Source: Mesostigma viride (taxonomy: Eukaryota > Streptophyta > Mesostigmatophyceae > Mesostigmatales > Mesostigmataceae). Taken from it: a stretch of DNA of 33,853 nucleotides. Each line of letters begins with the position of its first letter. Position 1 is the first letter of the stretch. Positions 9,300 through 18,369 of the stretch are shown in pieces. The position numbers were made by a program, and so were the translations under genes. The stretch spans positions 10,001-43,853 of the forward strand of contig RPFO01000069.1 in assembly GCA_009746045.1 (NCBI GenBank), read 5' to 3'. The notes beneath the pieces were generated by a model. That model was not told the DNA's origin. It searched no databases and worked only from the letters and a program-made list of their open reading frames with translations.

Positions 9300-9644
9300 C
9301 TAGTCAACATCCTCCCCATCTTTAGTGGGTTGCATTCGACCCCAATTGTCGTTCATAAAACTGACCAAAACATGAGCCGGAGTCCCCACATCCTCCTCAC
9401 GCCTCAATTTACGCAATACACCTTTAGCAATTCCACCATACCCATCAACCTCCGACATCATCATGCCCACGCCATCAAGACGTTCAGCGTGCAATTGCCC
9501 GTCCTCTTCGAGAACCAGATCGGGCAGGTCTTCCAGTTCGGCCTCCACAATCTCTATCAGGTTTTCCTTTGTAGTCTCCCCCCCTTCCTTTCCTTCTTTT
9601 CCGCACTCCATCCTACACCCTGCCCCTGCACAACCGACGTCCAT
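9300..9644 (-). CDS. Small acidic protein, 114 aa, unrecognised
   Basis: It starts at ATG 9644, the first in frame, 47 bases below a palindromic element (core 9691-9700). The N-terminus has a cluster of cysteines (CAGAGCRMEC) that could be a shortened version of the neighbours' zinc knuckle, but no histidine partner is visible. Residues 25-60 are strongly acidic (EIVEAELEDLPDLVLEEDG). The C-terminus contains HVLVSFMNDNWGRMQ and ends DGEDVD. It lies between two zinc-knuckle genes on the same strand and shares their promoter layout, so it is probably a real gene. Function unknown. Confidence 0.55.
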   Translation of the reverse strand: MDVGCAGAGCRMECGKEGKEGGETTKENLIEIVEAELEDLPDLVLEEDGQLHAERLDGVGMMMSEVDGYGGIAKGVLRKLRREEDVGTPAHVLVSFMNDNWGRMQPTKDGEDVD

Positions 9645-9690
9645 GGCAAGTTAAGAAACGGACTCAGCTCACAGGACATTTTGCAAGTCC

Positions 9691-9700
9691 AACGGCCGTT
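9691..9700 (-). promoter_or_regulatory. Palindromic promoter element between two genes
   Basis: AACGGCCGTT core flanked by CC and GGC. It lies 47 bases upstream of the ATG at 9644 and also 16 bases after the stop of the gene that ends at 9716. Either an upstream promoter role or a transcript-end role is compatible with this position. Confidence 0.55.
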
Positions 9701-9715
9701 GGCGACCAAAAACAC

Positions 9716-10498
9716 CTAGTCGCATGCATTCCTTGCTCTCTCCACCAAAGCAGAGGCCAGGACGACCCTTTCCACGACCTTTTCAATTTCCTCCCCCTCA
9801 GCACCAGCAACAACGGTCATGGCAAATCGGGCTTGGCGCTTAACCCCCGATGCCAGAACGGCAGCCATCTCCACACGAGTTTTTGAGACTTCAACAGGTA
9901 CAGGCAATTCGCCGACCGCAAAAGTAAGCCTTGCGAGGTGCGGGACCCACCAATCACCTTCCAAAAATCCGCAACCCCATCCAATCATGAAATACAACAA
10001 CAGGTCTGCGCCCATCGCGCCTGCGATATCCAAGTCGTCATGCGAAACAATCGCATGCACGTCATCCTCCGAGCACAGCATCCATGTAAAAACGGCGTCC
10101 CCGAAACCTTGGCAGTAGGCATACGAGTCAAAGTCAGGGTGATTCAACATCCATTCCCGCGACCTGACCGCCATTCTTTCCAGACTTCCAGCACTGTCCA
10201 CCTCAAAACTCAGGACAAGAGGTCCTTCACCAGCACTGGACTCGCCATGCACAAACAACAAGCCTCCTTTGATCACCTCTTGCATCTCCCCTGACAACTT
10301 GGCGTGTCCATCACAAAAAGGCATGCAATCCGTCCCGAATGGAAGCTGGCAATCCCGGGCGATACACCCCCCCTTTTTTGCAAACAAATCCTTCACCCTC
10401 CCTGCCATTCCCGTTCGCACGCTGACATGACGCACGCACAAGTCATCCCCTCCTGCTCTCGCTTCCTGGCACCACGCAACCGTGCATTTGACCGCCAT
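9716..10498 (-). CDS. Double zinc-knuckle protein, 260 aa
   Basis: The ATG at 10498 (MAVKCTVAWC) is preferred: it lies 42 bases from the palindrome, and its leader matches those of two downstream-type genes. Two probable zinc sites are visible. Residues 5-24 form C-x4-C-x10-C-x2-H, and residues 45-65 form C-x4-C-x11-C-x2-H. The central region reads LVLSFEVDSAGS, then DSYAYCQGFGDAVF, then VHAIVSHDDLDIAGAMGADLLLYFMIG, which matches the layout of the frameshifted gene at 7527-8306. The C-terminal part is Val/Glu-rich and helical (EIEKVVERVVLASALVERARNA). It is intact and intronless. It belongs to a local paralog family with 7527-8306 and 8533-9105. No known family was recognised. Confidence 0.7.
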   Translation of the reverse strand: MAVKCTVAWCQEARAGGDDLCVRHVSVRTGMAGRVKDLFAKKGGCIARDCQLPFGTDCMPFCDGHAKLSGEMQEVIKGGLLFVHGESSAGEGPLVLSFEVDSAGSLERMAVRSREWMLNHPDFDSYAYCQGFGDAVFTWMLCSEDDVHAIVSHDDLDIAGAMGADLLLYFMIGWGCGFLEGDWWVPHLARLTFAVGELPVPVEVSKTRVEMAAVLASGVKRQARFAMTVVAGAEGEEIEKVVERVVLASALVERARNACD

Positions 10499-10799
10499 CT
10501 GCGACCACCAACACCGTTTGATACACATTTCTCACCGTCAACGGCCGTTGGCTTGAAACAACAAGAATGATTTATTACTCGCACGAAAATCACACCATTT
10601 TCCAGCCTCCAACGGCCGTTGGCGCACGAAAAATGCACGAAAAAAATTTTTATTATGCATTTATTGATTACATCCATAGTGCCACGTGGCGAATCACACC
10701 CAACTTTCCAGCTGCCAACGGCCGTTGGCGCAAAGAAAATCAAACCCTAATTTGCAGGTTCCAACGGCCGTTGGCGCAAAGAAAATCACACCCAACACT
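10499..10799 (-). promoter_or_regulatory. Intergenic module A: four palindromes and a telo-box
   Basis: Palindrome cores are at 10540, 10611, 10717 and 10763. A telo-box AAACCCTAA lies at 10742-10750. AAAATCACACC-type blocks follow several of the palindromes. The leader between 10540 and the ATG at 10498 is nearly the same as at the genes starting 11417 and 13570. The module recurs as 11418-11700 and 13571-13850, so it was copied together with genes. Confidence 0.65.
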
Positions 10800-11417
10800 T
10801 CAGTCGCATAATCGATTCGCGTCAGTCACGCACTCGAACTTGTACTCCTGCCCCAGCGCGGACATCACCTCACGAACCGCTTTCTCAAACTCGTCAACAC
10901 CGTCGGGTCCCCACTCATGCACGTATTCCCTCAACCAGAACATGCAATCTCCAGCAGACACGAACAGCCGGTCGATGATCAGGTCAGTGTGATGCTTGAA
11001 GTACTTGCCGTCCTTCAAGATGACCCATTCGAACCGTCCCACCTCCCCTAAACCCTTAAACCCTTCTCCCCTCTCATATGGCCGCGTCATCTGTATCCAA
11101 CTTTCATTACCATCAGCATCGATCGACTGAAAACAAATTGGGCTGGGTATTGATGGATCATAGGGCCTTATAGCACCACACCTCACAAGCACCTCCTCAA
11201 ATGGCTCTACGGTCGGGTTTGGGAGTCCCCGACCCTCGATATTGAAAACAAGAGCCGCGGCCTTCGCGACATCCGGTTTCAAAAGAGACCTTTCACCCTC
11301 CTTGGGCTTAAAATCCAGCTTAATGTCCGGCAGAAGCCTGAGCGCGCTCTTAACCACTCCCAGAAGCCTGTCTTCCAAGTTGATCCACTCGCCCCCCTCC
11401 GTCCTGTAGAACGTCAT
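10800..11417 (-). CDS. Unrecognised protein, 205 aa, paralog of 12932-13570
   Basis: The start is ATG 11417 (MTFYRTEGGEWIN), shared exactly with the paralog and 43 bases from a palindrome. Conserved blocks along the protein are LPDIKLDFKPKEG (about 30-45), TVEPFEEVLVRCGAIR (about 75-90), VILKDGKYFK (about 135-145), LREYVHEWG..GVDEFEKAV (about 165-185) and the C-terminal SALGQEYKFECV-DANR-CD. Relative to the paralog it lacks about ten residues after GGEWIN and diverges between residues 90 and 125. No catalytic or binding motif was recognised. The frame is intact. It sits in a tandem-duplicated segment with the intergenic modules on either side. Confidence 0.7.
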   Translation of the reverse strand: MTFYRTEGGEWINLEDRLLGVVKSALRLLPDIKLDFKPKEGERSLLKPDVAKAAALVFNIEGRGLPNPTVEPFEEVLVRCGAIRPYDPSIPSPICFQSIDADGNESWIQMTRPYERGEGFKGLGEVGRFEWVILKDGKYFKHHTDLIIDRLFVSAGDCMFWLREYVHEWGPDGVDEFEKAVREVMSALGQEYKFECVTDANRLCD

Positions 11418-11700
11418 CTGCAACCCACCGACACCGTTTGATATACATTTCTCACCGTCAACGGCCGTTGGCTTGAAAAAACAACAAGAATTTTAAGATT
11501 TATTACGCGCACAAATCACACACTAGTTTTCAGTCTCCAACGGCCGTTGGCGCACGAAAAATGTTTTATTATGCATTTATTAATTACATCCATGGTGCCA
11601 CGTGGCAAACCACACCCTACTTCCGGTTGCAAAGAAAATCAAACCCTAATTTGCAAGTTCCAACGGCCGTTGGCGCAAGAAAATCACACCCAAAATTTCT
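11418..11700 (-). promoter_or_regulatory. Intergenic module B: three palindromes and a telo-box
   Basis: Palindrome cores at 11460, 11539 and 11662, and a telo-box at 11641-11649. It is a near copy of module A missing one palindrome. CACGTGG (about 11600) is kept in modules A and B. Confidence 0.65.
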
Positions 11701-11791
11701 TCAGTCGCAGAATCCATTCCCCTCACGCAGTCGAACAGGGGTACTGTTCCCCCAGCGCGGACATCGCCTCACAAATCGCCCTGGGGTACGA
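11701..11791 (-). pseudogene. C-terminal remnant of the 205/212-aa gene family
   Basis: On the minus strand about 90 bases match the last 27 codons of the genes at 10800 and 12932. They read AICEAMSALGEQYPC and then break at an early stop where the relatives read KFECV-DANR-CD; the terminal TGCGACTGA is still recognisable. The rest of the gene is missing, because the stop of the MYND gene lies at once upstream. This marks a duplication breakpoint. Confidence 0.6.
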
Positions 11792-11801
11792 TTTAGTCCC
11801 C

Positions 11802-12592
11802 TCAAAAAACCTTGAACATTTCACCTTTGAACTTGAAATGCACTTCACCCCCCATCCGAATTACAAGTCCGGCCAAATTGACACCAGACCAGCTGTCTGT
11901 AACGTCGCCGTGCATAGTGCTGAGAGACTTTCTCGCCTCACGATACTTGTTACACCACTTCTTGTGTTCCTCCCAGTCCGCACGCTGGCATTCGGCAGCA
12001 CAATACCGGACGTCTCGACAACCCCCGCACTTGCGGTGGACACCCTCCATCACAGAGCACGCCTGATTCGAGCAACACTTTGGAAGCGAGCCCAGCATCG
12101 GCCCTCCCACCCCCGGGAGAACGATCATCCGTGAAAACGTCAATTTCACGGACTCGGAATTCCCGAATGTAAAATGGAAACCTTCAAACCCCCCCCCTCT
12201 ACTCTCGCCGATACGGTCAATCTCGGCTGCGCCTCACTCGCGTCTGGAAATTTCCCCCACTGGTCTTTCTCCCACTGGTCCCACCCAACCTTTCCGACAT
12301 ACGACACCAAAAGTCGAAACTCTACGTCTCGATTGAGTGGAACCCGATCCGCCGGCGTGGGCTTGTAGAATCCGCCAGCCAAGGCGAAGTACATGTCCAG
12401 CAACTGGAGATTAATCTGTCGTCCTACTGAGGCGAACGAGTCATACACGACCAAAACCGCAAACTGGCGACCCAGGCGCTTCTCGTGCTGCCGTACCCAT
12501 CCGTGGATCTCGCGAGCCCGGTTAAGTACGTTTGCTGCCACGCAGGCAATCGCAGCGCGGGTCGAAGATTCCAGCTCGCCCGTCTCCGCCAT
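11802..12592 (-). CDS. Two-domain protein with C-terminal MYND zinc finger, frameshifted at a G9 run
   Basis: The first frame runs from ATG 12592 and carries an N-terminal domain of about 130 residues (FAVLVVYDSFASVGRQINLQ, then VEFRLLVSYVGK) that aligns with the gene at 23759-24218. The second frame (to 11802) carries a complete MYND finger: C-x5-C, C-x2-C, RYCAAECQRADWEEHKKWC. MYND fingers usually bind proline-rich partner peptides. The frames meet at the plus-strand C9 run 12189-12197. One more G on the coding strand would join them without a stop and give a FHFTF segment comparable to LNMNF in the paralog. It may be a sequencing error, a recent mutation or recoding. The nearest upstream palindrome (12701) is 109 bases away. 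Partner and pathway are unknown. Confidence 0.7.
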
Positions 12593-12931
12593 CCCTGCCC
12601 TGCGCCAATTGGCACGTGCGTAATACGTAGGTTGTCCTTATAAGACGTACGCATGTCCTTATATTTTACTCAACCCCCCCTTTTGACATTTCTCCATCCC
12701 AACGGCCGTTGGCTTCCAAAAACTAGTAATCCCAAACTATTGATGATGGCCTCATATACCACTCTTTCCAATGTCATCTGCGAACCACAAACACCGTTGG
12801 ACGGATATACCTTTCTCACCTTCAACGGTCGTTGGCTTGAAAAAACTAAAAAAAATGTAAGATTTTTTATTCATTTATTTATTACAACAAAAACTCGCAG
12901 CCGATATTGATCATTTCAATCGATAAACTTG
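12593..12931 (-). other. Intergenic region with an orphan promoter-like copy
   Basis: It holds a palindrome at 12701 and a variant AACGGTCGTT at 12824-12833. A leader resembling the one before the genes at 10498, 11417 and 13570 leads to an ATG at 12777 that opens only a frame of roughly 35 codons. This looks like a duplicated promoter that has lost its gene. The segment also has the 10-bp palindrome GCCAATTGGC near 12603. Confidence 0.5.
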
Positions 12932-13570
12932 TCAGTCACAATATCGATTCGCATCATTGACGCACTCGAACTTGTACTTCTGCCCGAAGGCGGACAGCAC
13001 ATCAGAAACCGCCTTCTCAAACTCGTCAACACCGCTGGTTCCCCACTCGTGCACGTATTCGCTCAACCGGATTCTGCAACTTCCAGAAGACAGGAACAGC
13101 CGGTCCTCATTGTCAAGCTTGAAGTACTTGCCGTCTTTCAAGATGACCCACTTGAACCGTCCCTCATTCCCCAAACCCTCACACCCTTCTCCCAGATCAT
13201 AACCCATTATCGGTTTTCGAATGACATTACCATCAGCATCAACGGTCTCATGCCAATTGCGGGCTTTCGAATAATCCTTTCGCCTTATAGCACCACATCT
13301 CACAAGCACCTCCTCAAATGGCTCTACGGTCGGCCTTGGGATCCCCCCTCCCTCCATATTGAAAACAAGAACCGCGTCCGTCGCGTCTGGTCGCATACGT
13401 GTCAGAAGACCCTCTCCACCCTCCTTGGGCTTGAACGACAGCTTAATGTCCGGCACAAGCCTGAGTGCGCTCCTGACCACACCCTCAAGCCTGTCTTCCA
13501 AGTCGTCACGCTCTTGTTGCCATTTGGTGATATTGATCCACTCGCCCCCCTTCGTCCTGTAGAACGTCAT
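12932..13570 (-). CDS. Unrecognised protein, 212 aa, paralog of 10800-11417
   Basis: The ATG at 13570 (MTFYRTKGGEWINITKWQQ) is chosen by alignment with the paralog and lies 43 bases from a palindrome core at 13613. It has the same conserved blocks as the 205-aa protein: LVPDIKLSFKPKEGG, TVEPFEEVLVRCGAIR, VILKDGKYFK, LSEYVHEWGTSGVDEFEKAV and a C-terminus ending DANRYCD. It keeps a ten-residue segment (ITKWQQERDD) that the paralog lacks. No known domain was recognised. Amino-acid blocks are kept while the linkers differ, which suggests that both copies were under selection after duplication. Confidence 0.7.
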   Translation of the reverse strand: MTFYRTKGGEWINITKWQQERDDLEDRLEGVVRSALRLVPDIKLSFKPKEGGEGLLTRMRPDATDAVLVFNMEGGGIPRPTVEPFEEVLVRCGAIRRKDYSKARNWHETVDADGNVIRKPIMGYDLGEGCEGLGNEGRFKWVILKDGKYFKLDNEDRLFLSSGSCRIRLSEYVHEWGTSGVDEFEKAVSDVLSAFGQKYKFECVNDANRYCD

Positions 13571-13850
13571 CTGCAACCCACCGACACCGTTTGATATACA
13601 TTTCTGACCGTGAACGGCCGTTGGCTTGAAAAAACTAACAAGAATGTAAGATTTATTACGCGCACGAAAATGACACCCATTTCTCCATCCCAACGGCCGT
13701 TGGCGAACGAAAAATGATTTATTATGCATTTATTGATTACATCCATAATGCCACATGGCAAACCTCACCCTACTTCCAGGTGCAAAGAAAATGAAACCCT
13801 AATTTGCAGGTTCCAACGGCCTTGGCGCAAGAAAATCACACCCAAAATCA
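13571..13850 (-). promoter_or_regulatory. Intergenic module C: palindromes and a telo-box
   Basis: Palindrome cores at 13613 and 13692, a damaged copy near 13815 (AACGGCCTTGG, missing bases in the right arm), and a telo-box at 13794-13802. It is the third copy of the module at 10499 and 11418 and leads directly into the 208-bp tandem array. Confidence 0.6.
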
Positions 13851-15860
13851 ACATGCATCAAAGACACATCCTGCCTTATTGCCACCCAATTAAACGAATG
13901 AAATGCACATGGTAATGTTTTTCAAGTCTAACGGCCGTTGGCTCACAACCCCCCTATGGGAAGGGTGGATGCCTTACGAACCAGTCAAGCCCATCTTTAT
14001 GCTCAGGTAGATTTTTCAGAGGCCTTTCTTGGAAGAAAAATGGTAAATAGCCACCACTAAGCTGCATAAAAGACACATCCTGCCTTACTGCCACCAAATG
14101 AAAAGAATGAAATGCACATGATAATGTTTTTCCAATTCCAACGGCCGTTGGCTCACAACCCCCCTATGGGAAGGGTGGATGCCTTACGAACCAGTCAAGC
14201 CCCATCTTTATGCTCAGCTAGATTTTTGGAGGCCTTTCTTGGAAGAAAAATGGTAATAGCCACCACAAAGCTGAATGAAAGATACATCCTGGCTGATTGC
14301 CAACCCACTCAAAGGAATGAAATGCACATGATAATGTTTTTCAAGTCCAACGGCCGTTGGCTCACAACCCCCCACTGGGAAGGGTGGATGCCTTACGAAC
14401 CAGTCAAGCCCATCTTTATGCTCAGCTAGATTTTTGGAGGCCTTTCTTGGAAGAAAAATGGTAATAGCCACAACAAAGCTGAATGAAAGATACATCCTGG
14501 CTGATTGCCAACCCACTCAAAGGAATGAAATGCACATGATAATGTTTTTCAAGTCCAACGGCCGTTGGCTCACAACCCCCCACTGGGAAGGGTGGATGCC
14601 TTACGAACCAGTCAAGCCCCATCTTTATGCTCAGCTAGATTTTTGGAGGCCTTTCTTGGAAGAAAAATGGTAATAGCCACACAAAGCTGAATGAAAGATA
14701 CATCCTGGCTGATTGCCAACCCACTCAAAGGAATGAAATGCACATGATAATGTTTTTCAAGTCCAACGGCCGTTGGCTCACAACCCCCCACTGGGAAGGG
14801 TGGATGCCTTACGAACCAGTCAAGCCCATCTTTATGCTCAGCTAGATTTTTGGAGGCCTTTCTTGGAAGAAAAATGGTAATAGCCACAACAAAGCTGAAT
14901 GAAAGATACATCCTGGCTGATTGCCAACCCACTCAAAGGAATGAAATGCACATGATAATGTTTTTCAAGTCCAACGGCCGTTGGCTCACAACCCCCCACT
15001 GGGAAGGGTGGATGCCTTACGAACCAGTCAAGCCCATCTTTATGCTCAGCTAGATTTTTGGAGGCCTTTCTTGGAAGAAAAATGGTAATAGCCACCACTA
15101 AGCTGAATGAAAGATACATCCTGGCTGATTGCCAACCCACTCAAAGGAATGAAATGCACATGATAATGTTTTTCAAGTCCAACGGCCGTTGGCTCACAAC
15201 CCCCCTCTGGGAAGGGTGGATGCCTTACGAACCAGTCAACCACATCTTTATGCTCAGCTAGTTTTTTTGGAGGCCTTTCTAGGAACGCACATGGTAATAA
15301 CCATCACTAAGCTGCATGAAAGACGCATCCTGCCTTATTGCCACCCAATGAAACGAATGAAATGCACATGATAATGTTTTTCCAATTCCAACGGCCGTTT
15401 GCTCACAACCCCCCTCTGGGAAGGGTGGATGCCTTACGAACCAGTCAAGCCCCATCTTTATGCTCAGCTAGTTTTTTTGGAGGCCTTTCTAGGAGAAAAA
15501 TGGTAAATAGCCACCACTAAGCTGCATGAAAGACACATCCTGGCTGCTTGCCACCCTATCAAACGAATAAAAAGCACATGATAATGTTTTTCCAATTCCA
15601 ACGGCCGTTGGCTCACAACCCCCCACTGGGAAGGGTGGATGCCTTACGAACCAGTCAAGCCCATCTTTATGCTCAGCTAGTTTTTTTGGAGGCCTTTCTA
15701 GGAGAAAAATGGTAAATAGCCACCACAAAGCTGCATGAAAGACACATCCTGGCTGCTTGCCACCCTATCAAACGAATAAAAAGCACATGATAATGTTTTT
15801 CCAATTCCAACGGCCGTTGGCTCACAACCCCCTTCGGGTAGAGGCCTTACGGACCAGTCA
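13851..15860. repeat. Ten-unit 208-bp tandem array carrying the palindrome
   Basis: Palindrome cores start at 13930, 14140, 14349, 14557, 14765, 14973, 15181, 15390, 15600 and 15809, a spacing of 208-210 bases. Units share CTTACGAACCAGTCAA, TTATGCTCAGCTAG, GGAGGCCTTTCT and AATGCACATGATAATG. The units at 14349-15181 are nearly identical, and those at both ends are more diverged. Short open frames crossing unit borders arise from the repeat and show no gene. Units may be an amplified promoter or a spacer satellite. Confidence 0.85.
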
Positions 15861-16743
15861 GAAATGGTGTCCACCAAGCTATTCCCCCCACACCCACAGT
15901 TGTCCTTGTCCACATACCTTTCCAGTACAGTTGTCCTCAGCTTCTCAGCAACGGGCGACTCCTCTCCTTCTTGATGCCTTGACAGATATCACATAAACAA
16001 AACACGATCACGAGAGCATCAGGATTGTTAGAGGTTTCCTCCATCAACGACCGTAAGATACACACACCTCAAAAACCAACTTTCTTGTCCTCCCAAATAA
16101 CATATGTTTTTAAATGTAAAATAAATCACATTCATATTCTGTCACTTGATTTAACCACACAATTGTTCAGGTCCAACGCCCGTTGGCATTACGCCTCTTC
16201 CCGGTAAAATACTATTTATTGCTCCAACCCCACAAGAAACTCGTTCCGGACCTGTTCGAAGCGAAGAGCACTGCCAGGGATCGGAGTCGAGCCAGATTTG
16301 TGTGCGGAACATGATGGCTGGCCTACGTGGTGTGGAGCAATAATGTCGACATTTTCAGTGACTGTTCAGCCTAAAAAAATAACAAGCAGATGCGACGGCC
16401 CCTCCATTAAACAAATTATCCACCACTGTTGCGCTACACTAGCAATGTTTGTCAAGGTCCAACGGCCGTTGGCATCAAATAAATCACAACCATTGGTCAC
16501 TCCATTTAACAAAATACCCACAACTTTTTAACCACACTAGAAATGTTTTTTGAGGTCCAACGGCCGTTGGAATCCAAAAAATGCCGAATTCATGTCAAAT
16601 TTATATAAATGTGACAGTTGACAGAATTAGAGATAATTAAATCATGAAATCCAGCTTTAGCCATCAGCCTTACCCATCAGCAAAAATTGGCGAATTTCAT
16701 TCAATATTAGAATTCAAAATTTATTAATGAAATTTATGTTTCA
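15861..16743. other. Gene-free spacer with three palindromes
   Basis: Contains a variant AACGCCCGTT at 16175-16184 and standard cores at 16461 and 16559. The first two are followed by GGCAT. No gene or RNA was recognised. The right end is AT-rich, just downstream of the F-box gene's stop. Confidence 0.5.
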
Positions 16744-17691
16744 TCATTCAACCTCTTCAGAATCCTCATCCAAACACAACATCATGTCCCCTTTCCACTT
16801 GTACATACTACTCTCGGCCAAATACAGCAAGCGTGCCTTCTTCCCCCCAAAAAACTTGAGATAATCCGGTGTGAAGATTGTTCCGCTGAGGACCTGCATA
16901 GCTAACTCCACCAAAACGCTTGCCATATCCTCCTCCCTACACCTCCTCTCTAATAAGGCCTTCATGTCTGCGTTCTCATCAAATCCCATGATCAGAACTG
17001 CACATGCCATTCCTCCCCCCTCCAGAGGCAGCCCCTCCAAAAGCTTCACCCATTCTGCCTCCCTACGCGCTCTCCTCCCCGGAGGAAAAAAAATGTCCTC
17101 ATCCGGGTCATAAGGAGTATCGCAGAACCAGAAAATGCTCCGTAACCCCCATAGTTCATAATTATCGTACAAGTCATCCATTTCCTTTCCCAATTGGCGT
17201 AAGCGAGCTGTCCACCCCCTCCAATTCCTCTCCAACACACGTCTCCTCTCAGCACGCTCGGACCTGAACAACCCTCCCATCGTCCTTGCTCGTGCATGTC
17301 CCTCTGGTGCTGGCTGGCGTCCTAACACCTCCTCAACTTCTTCACAATATACCTTAAAATACATTCCCCTTGTGACGAGTGTGTAGGGGGTGATATCAGC
17401 GCTTGCACACTTTACTTGCCCGCCATACAATTCTCGGAAAAGAGACTCAGTTATCAATGTACGAGGACCATCCCCGAATGCGTCCACGAACCCAGAAATT
17501 AACTTAAAGCTGAATTGGGGTTCATACCTCCCCGACACCGCTTCCCTAGCCCCTCTACAAACTGCTTCAAAGCGGGCTACGTCGGGCGCCTCCATAAAAG
17601 CTGCGACTTCGGTCCAAATTTCCCACGGCAGTGAGATATCCCCTTCCATTATCGGCCCCGACGTCAAACTTGTCCCCTCTGCACATAACAT
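16744..17691 (-). CDS. F-box protein, about 315 aa
   Basis: The first in-frame ATG is at 17691; a second, at 17649 (MEGDISLPWEIW), lies only just before the domain. The segment LPWEIWTEVAAFMEAPDVARFEAVCRGAREAV has the F-box pattern: LP, a hydrophobic helix, D/V-A-R, then VCR. F-box proteins bring substrates to SCF ubiquitin ligases through SKP1. The rest has no recognised substrate-binding repeats. It contains a basic stretch (RSERAERRRVLERNWRGW), an acidic and aromatic part (DLYDNYELWGLRSIFWFC) and an acidic tail (LDEDSEEVE). It is intronless, intact and on the same strand as the other island genes. A palindrome lies 81 bases from the longer start. The F-box call is by motif, and its substrate is unknown. 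Confidence 0.7.
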   Translation of the reverse strand: MLCAEGTSLTSGPIMEGDISLPWEIWTEVAAFMEAPDVARFEAVCRGAREAVSGRYEPQFSFKLISGFVDAFGDGPRTLITESLFRELYGGQVKCASADITPYTLVTRGMYFKVYCEEVEEVLGRQPAPEGHARARTMGGLFRSERAERRRVLERNWRGWTARLRQLGKEMDDLYDNYELWGLRSIFWFCDTPYDPDEDIFFPPGRRARREAEWVKLLEGLPLEGGGMACAVLIMGFDENADMKALLERRCREEDMASVLVELAMQVLSGTIFTPDYLKFFGGKKARLLYLAESSMYKWKGDMMLCLDEDSEEVE

Positions 17692-17771
17692 ACATCGACG
17701 TCCATCCTTAAAAAAAATGAGGTTTTGTCGGAAAGAAAATATGCAAACGTTAGGCGAGGTTTCCAATCCCT

Positions 17772-17781
17772 AACGGCCGTT
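17772..17781 (-). promoter_or_regulatory. Palindromic element upstream of the F-box gene
   Basis: AACGGCCGTT core with the flanks CT and GGG, one of only two copies not followed by GGC. It lies 81 bases from the ATG at 17691. Confidence 0.5.
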
Positions 17782-17832
17782 GGGTCACTAATTGTTGTTT
17801 AACCCACTACAGTCGCATGAGAGAAAACGAAA

Positions 17833-17968
17833 GTCAATTTTATTCCAATTTCAAAGTGAAAGGAGAATTCACTATTACACCATTTTACAACACAAATCAG
17901 GTCAATTTTATTCCAATTTCAAAGTGAAAAGAGAATTCACCATTACACCATTTTACAACACAAATCAG
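17833..17968. repeat. 68-bp direct duplication
   Basis: Two adjacent 68-bp copies (17833-17900 and 17901-17968) begin GTCAATTTTATTCC and end CAACACAAATCAG and differ at about two bases. They lie just beyond the 3' end of the split MYND gene, so they may be in its 3' untranslated region. Confidence 0.8.
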
Positions 17969-18052
17969 GACTACATACACAAATTTCAAACCCAAAATGC
18001 GTCCAGTTTTCCAGCCTCAAAAGCAAATTATTACTCTACATTTCCAGTTTTT

Positions 18053-18369
18053 CTATGAGGAAGAACCGTAGTAGAAGGTGAAGGAGAAGTCAACCTCAGA
18101 GAAGTCGACCTCGGTTCCATCCAGTATGGTCGTCCTGTTTACCCCCCTTATCACCCCTGCCAGCCCCTCCCTTGCTTGCCTCAGACGTTCGCATCTATCC
18201 TTATGCCTACTCCAGTCAGCACGCTGGCACTCCTCACTGCAATATCTGGCATCCCTACATCCTCTACACCACTTCTGAGGGCCTGTGTCGCACCCACACC
18301 CCTCCTTGGAGCAATTTCGCATACCACGCATGGGAGCCCCATCCCTCACGATCGGGTCAGAGAGCAAGA
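18053..18369 (-). pseudogene. MYND-finger gene, 3' half cut off by the retrotransposon
   Basis: This open frame encodes a complete MYND finger (C-x4-C-x-C, WCRGC, RDARYCSEECQRADWSRHKDRC), then a short tail ending FTFYYGSSS. It has no ATG near its left edge; the frame is simply open to the insertion point. The sequence on the far side of the retrotransposon (23759-24218) encodes the N-terminal domain that precedes the MYND finger in the paralog at 11802-12592. Removing the element and closing a run of five A's joins the two halves in one frame. The finger itself has all its zinc ligands, so the damage seems recent. Confidence 0.75.

Noticed and set aside
13851-15860. Short proteins encoded by the 208-bp units
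   Set aside because: Frames cross unit borders, change frame because 208 is not a multiple of three, and contain the translated palindrome. No start with family support.
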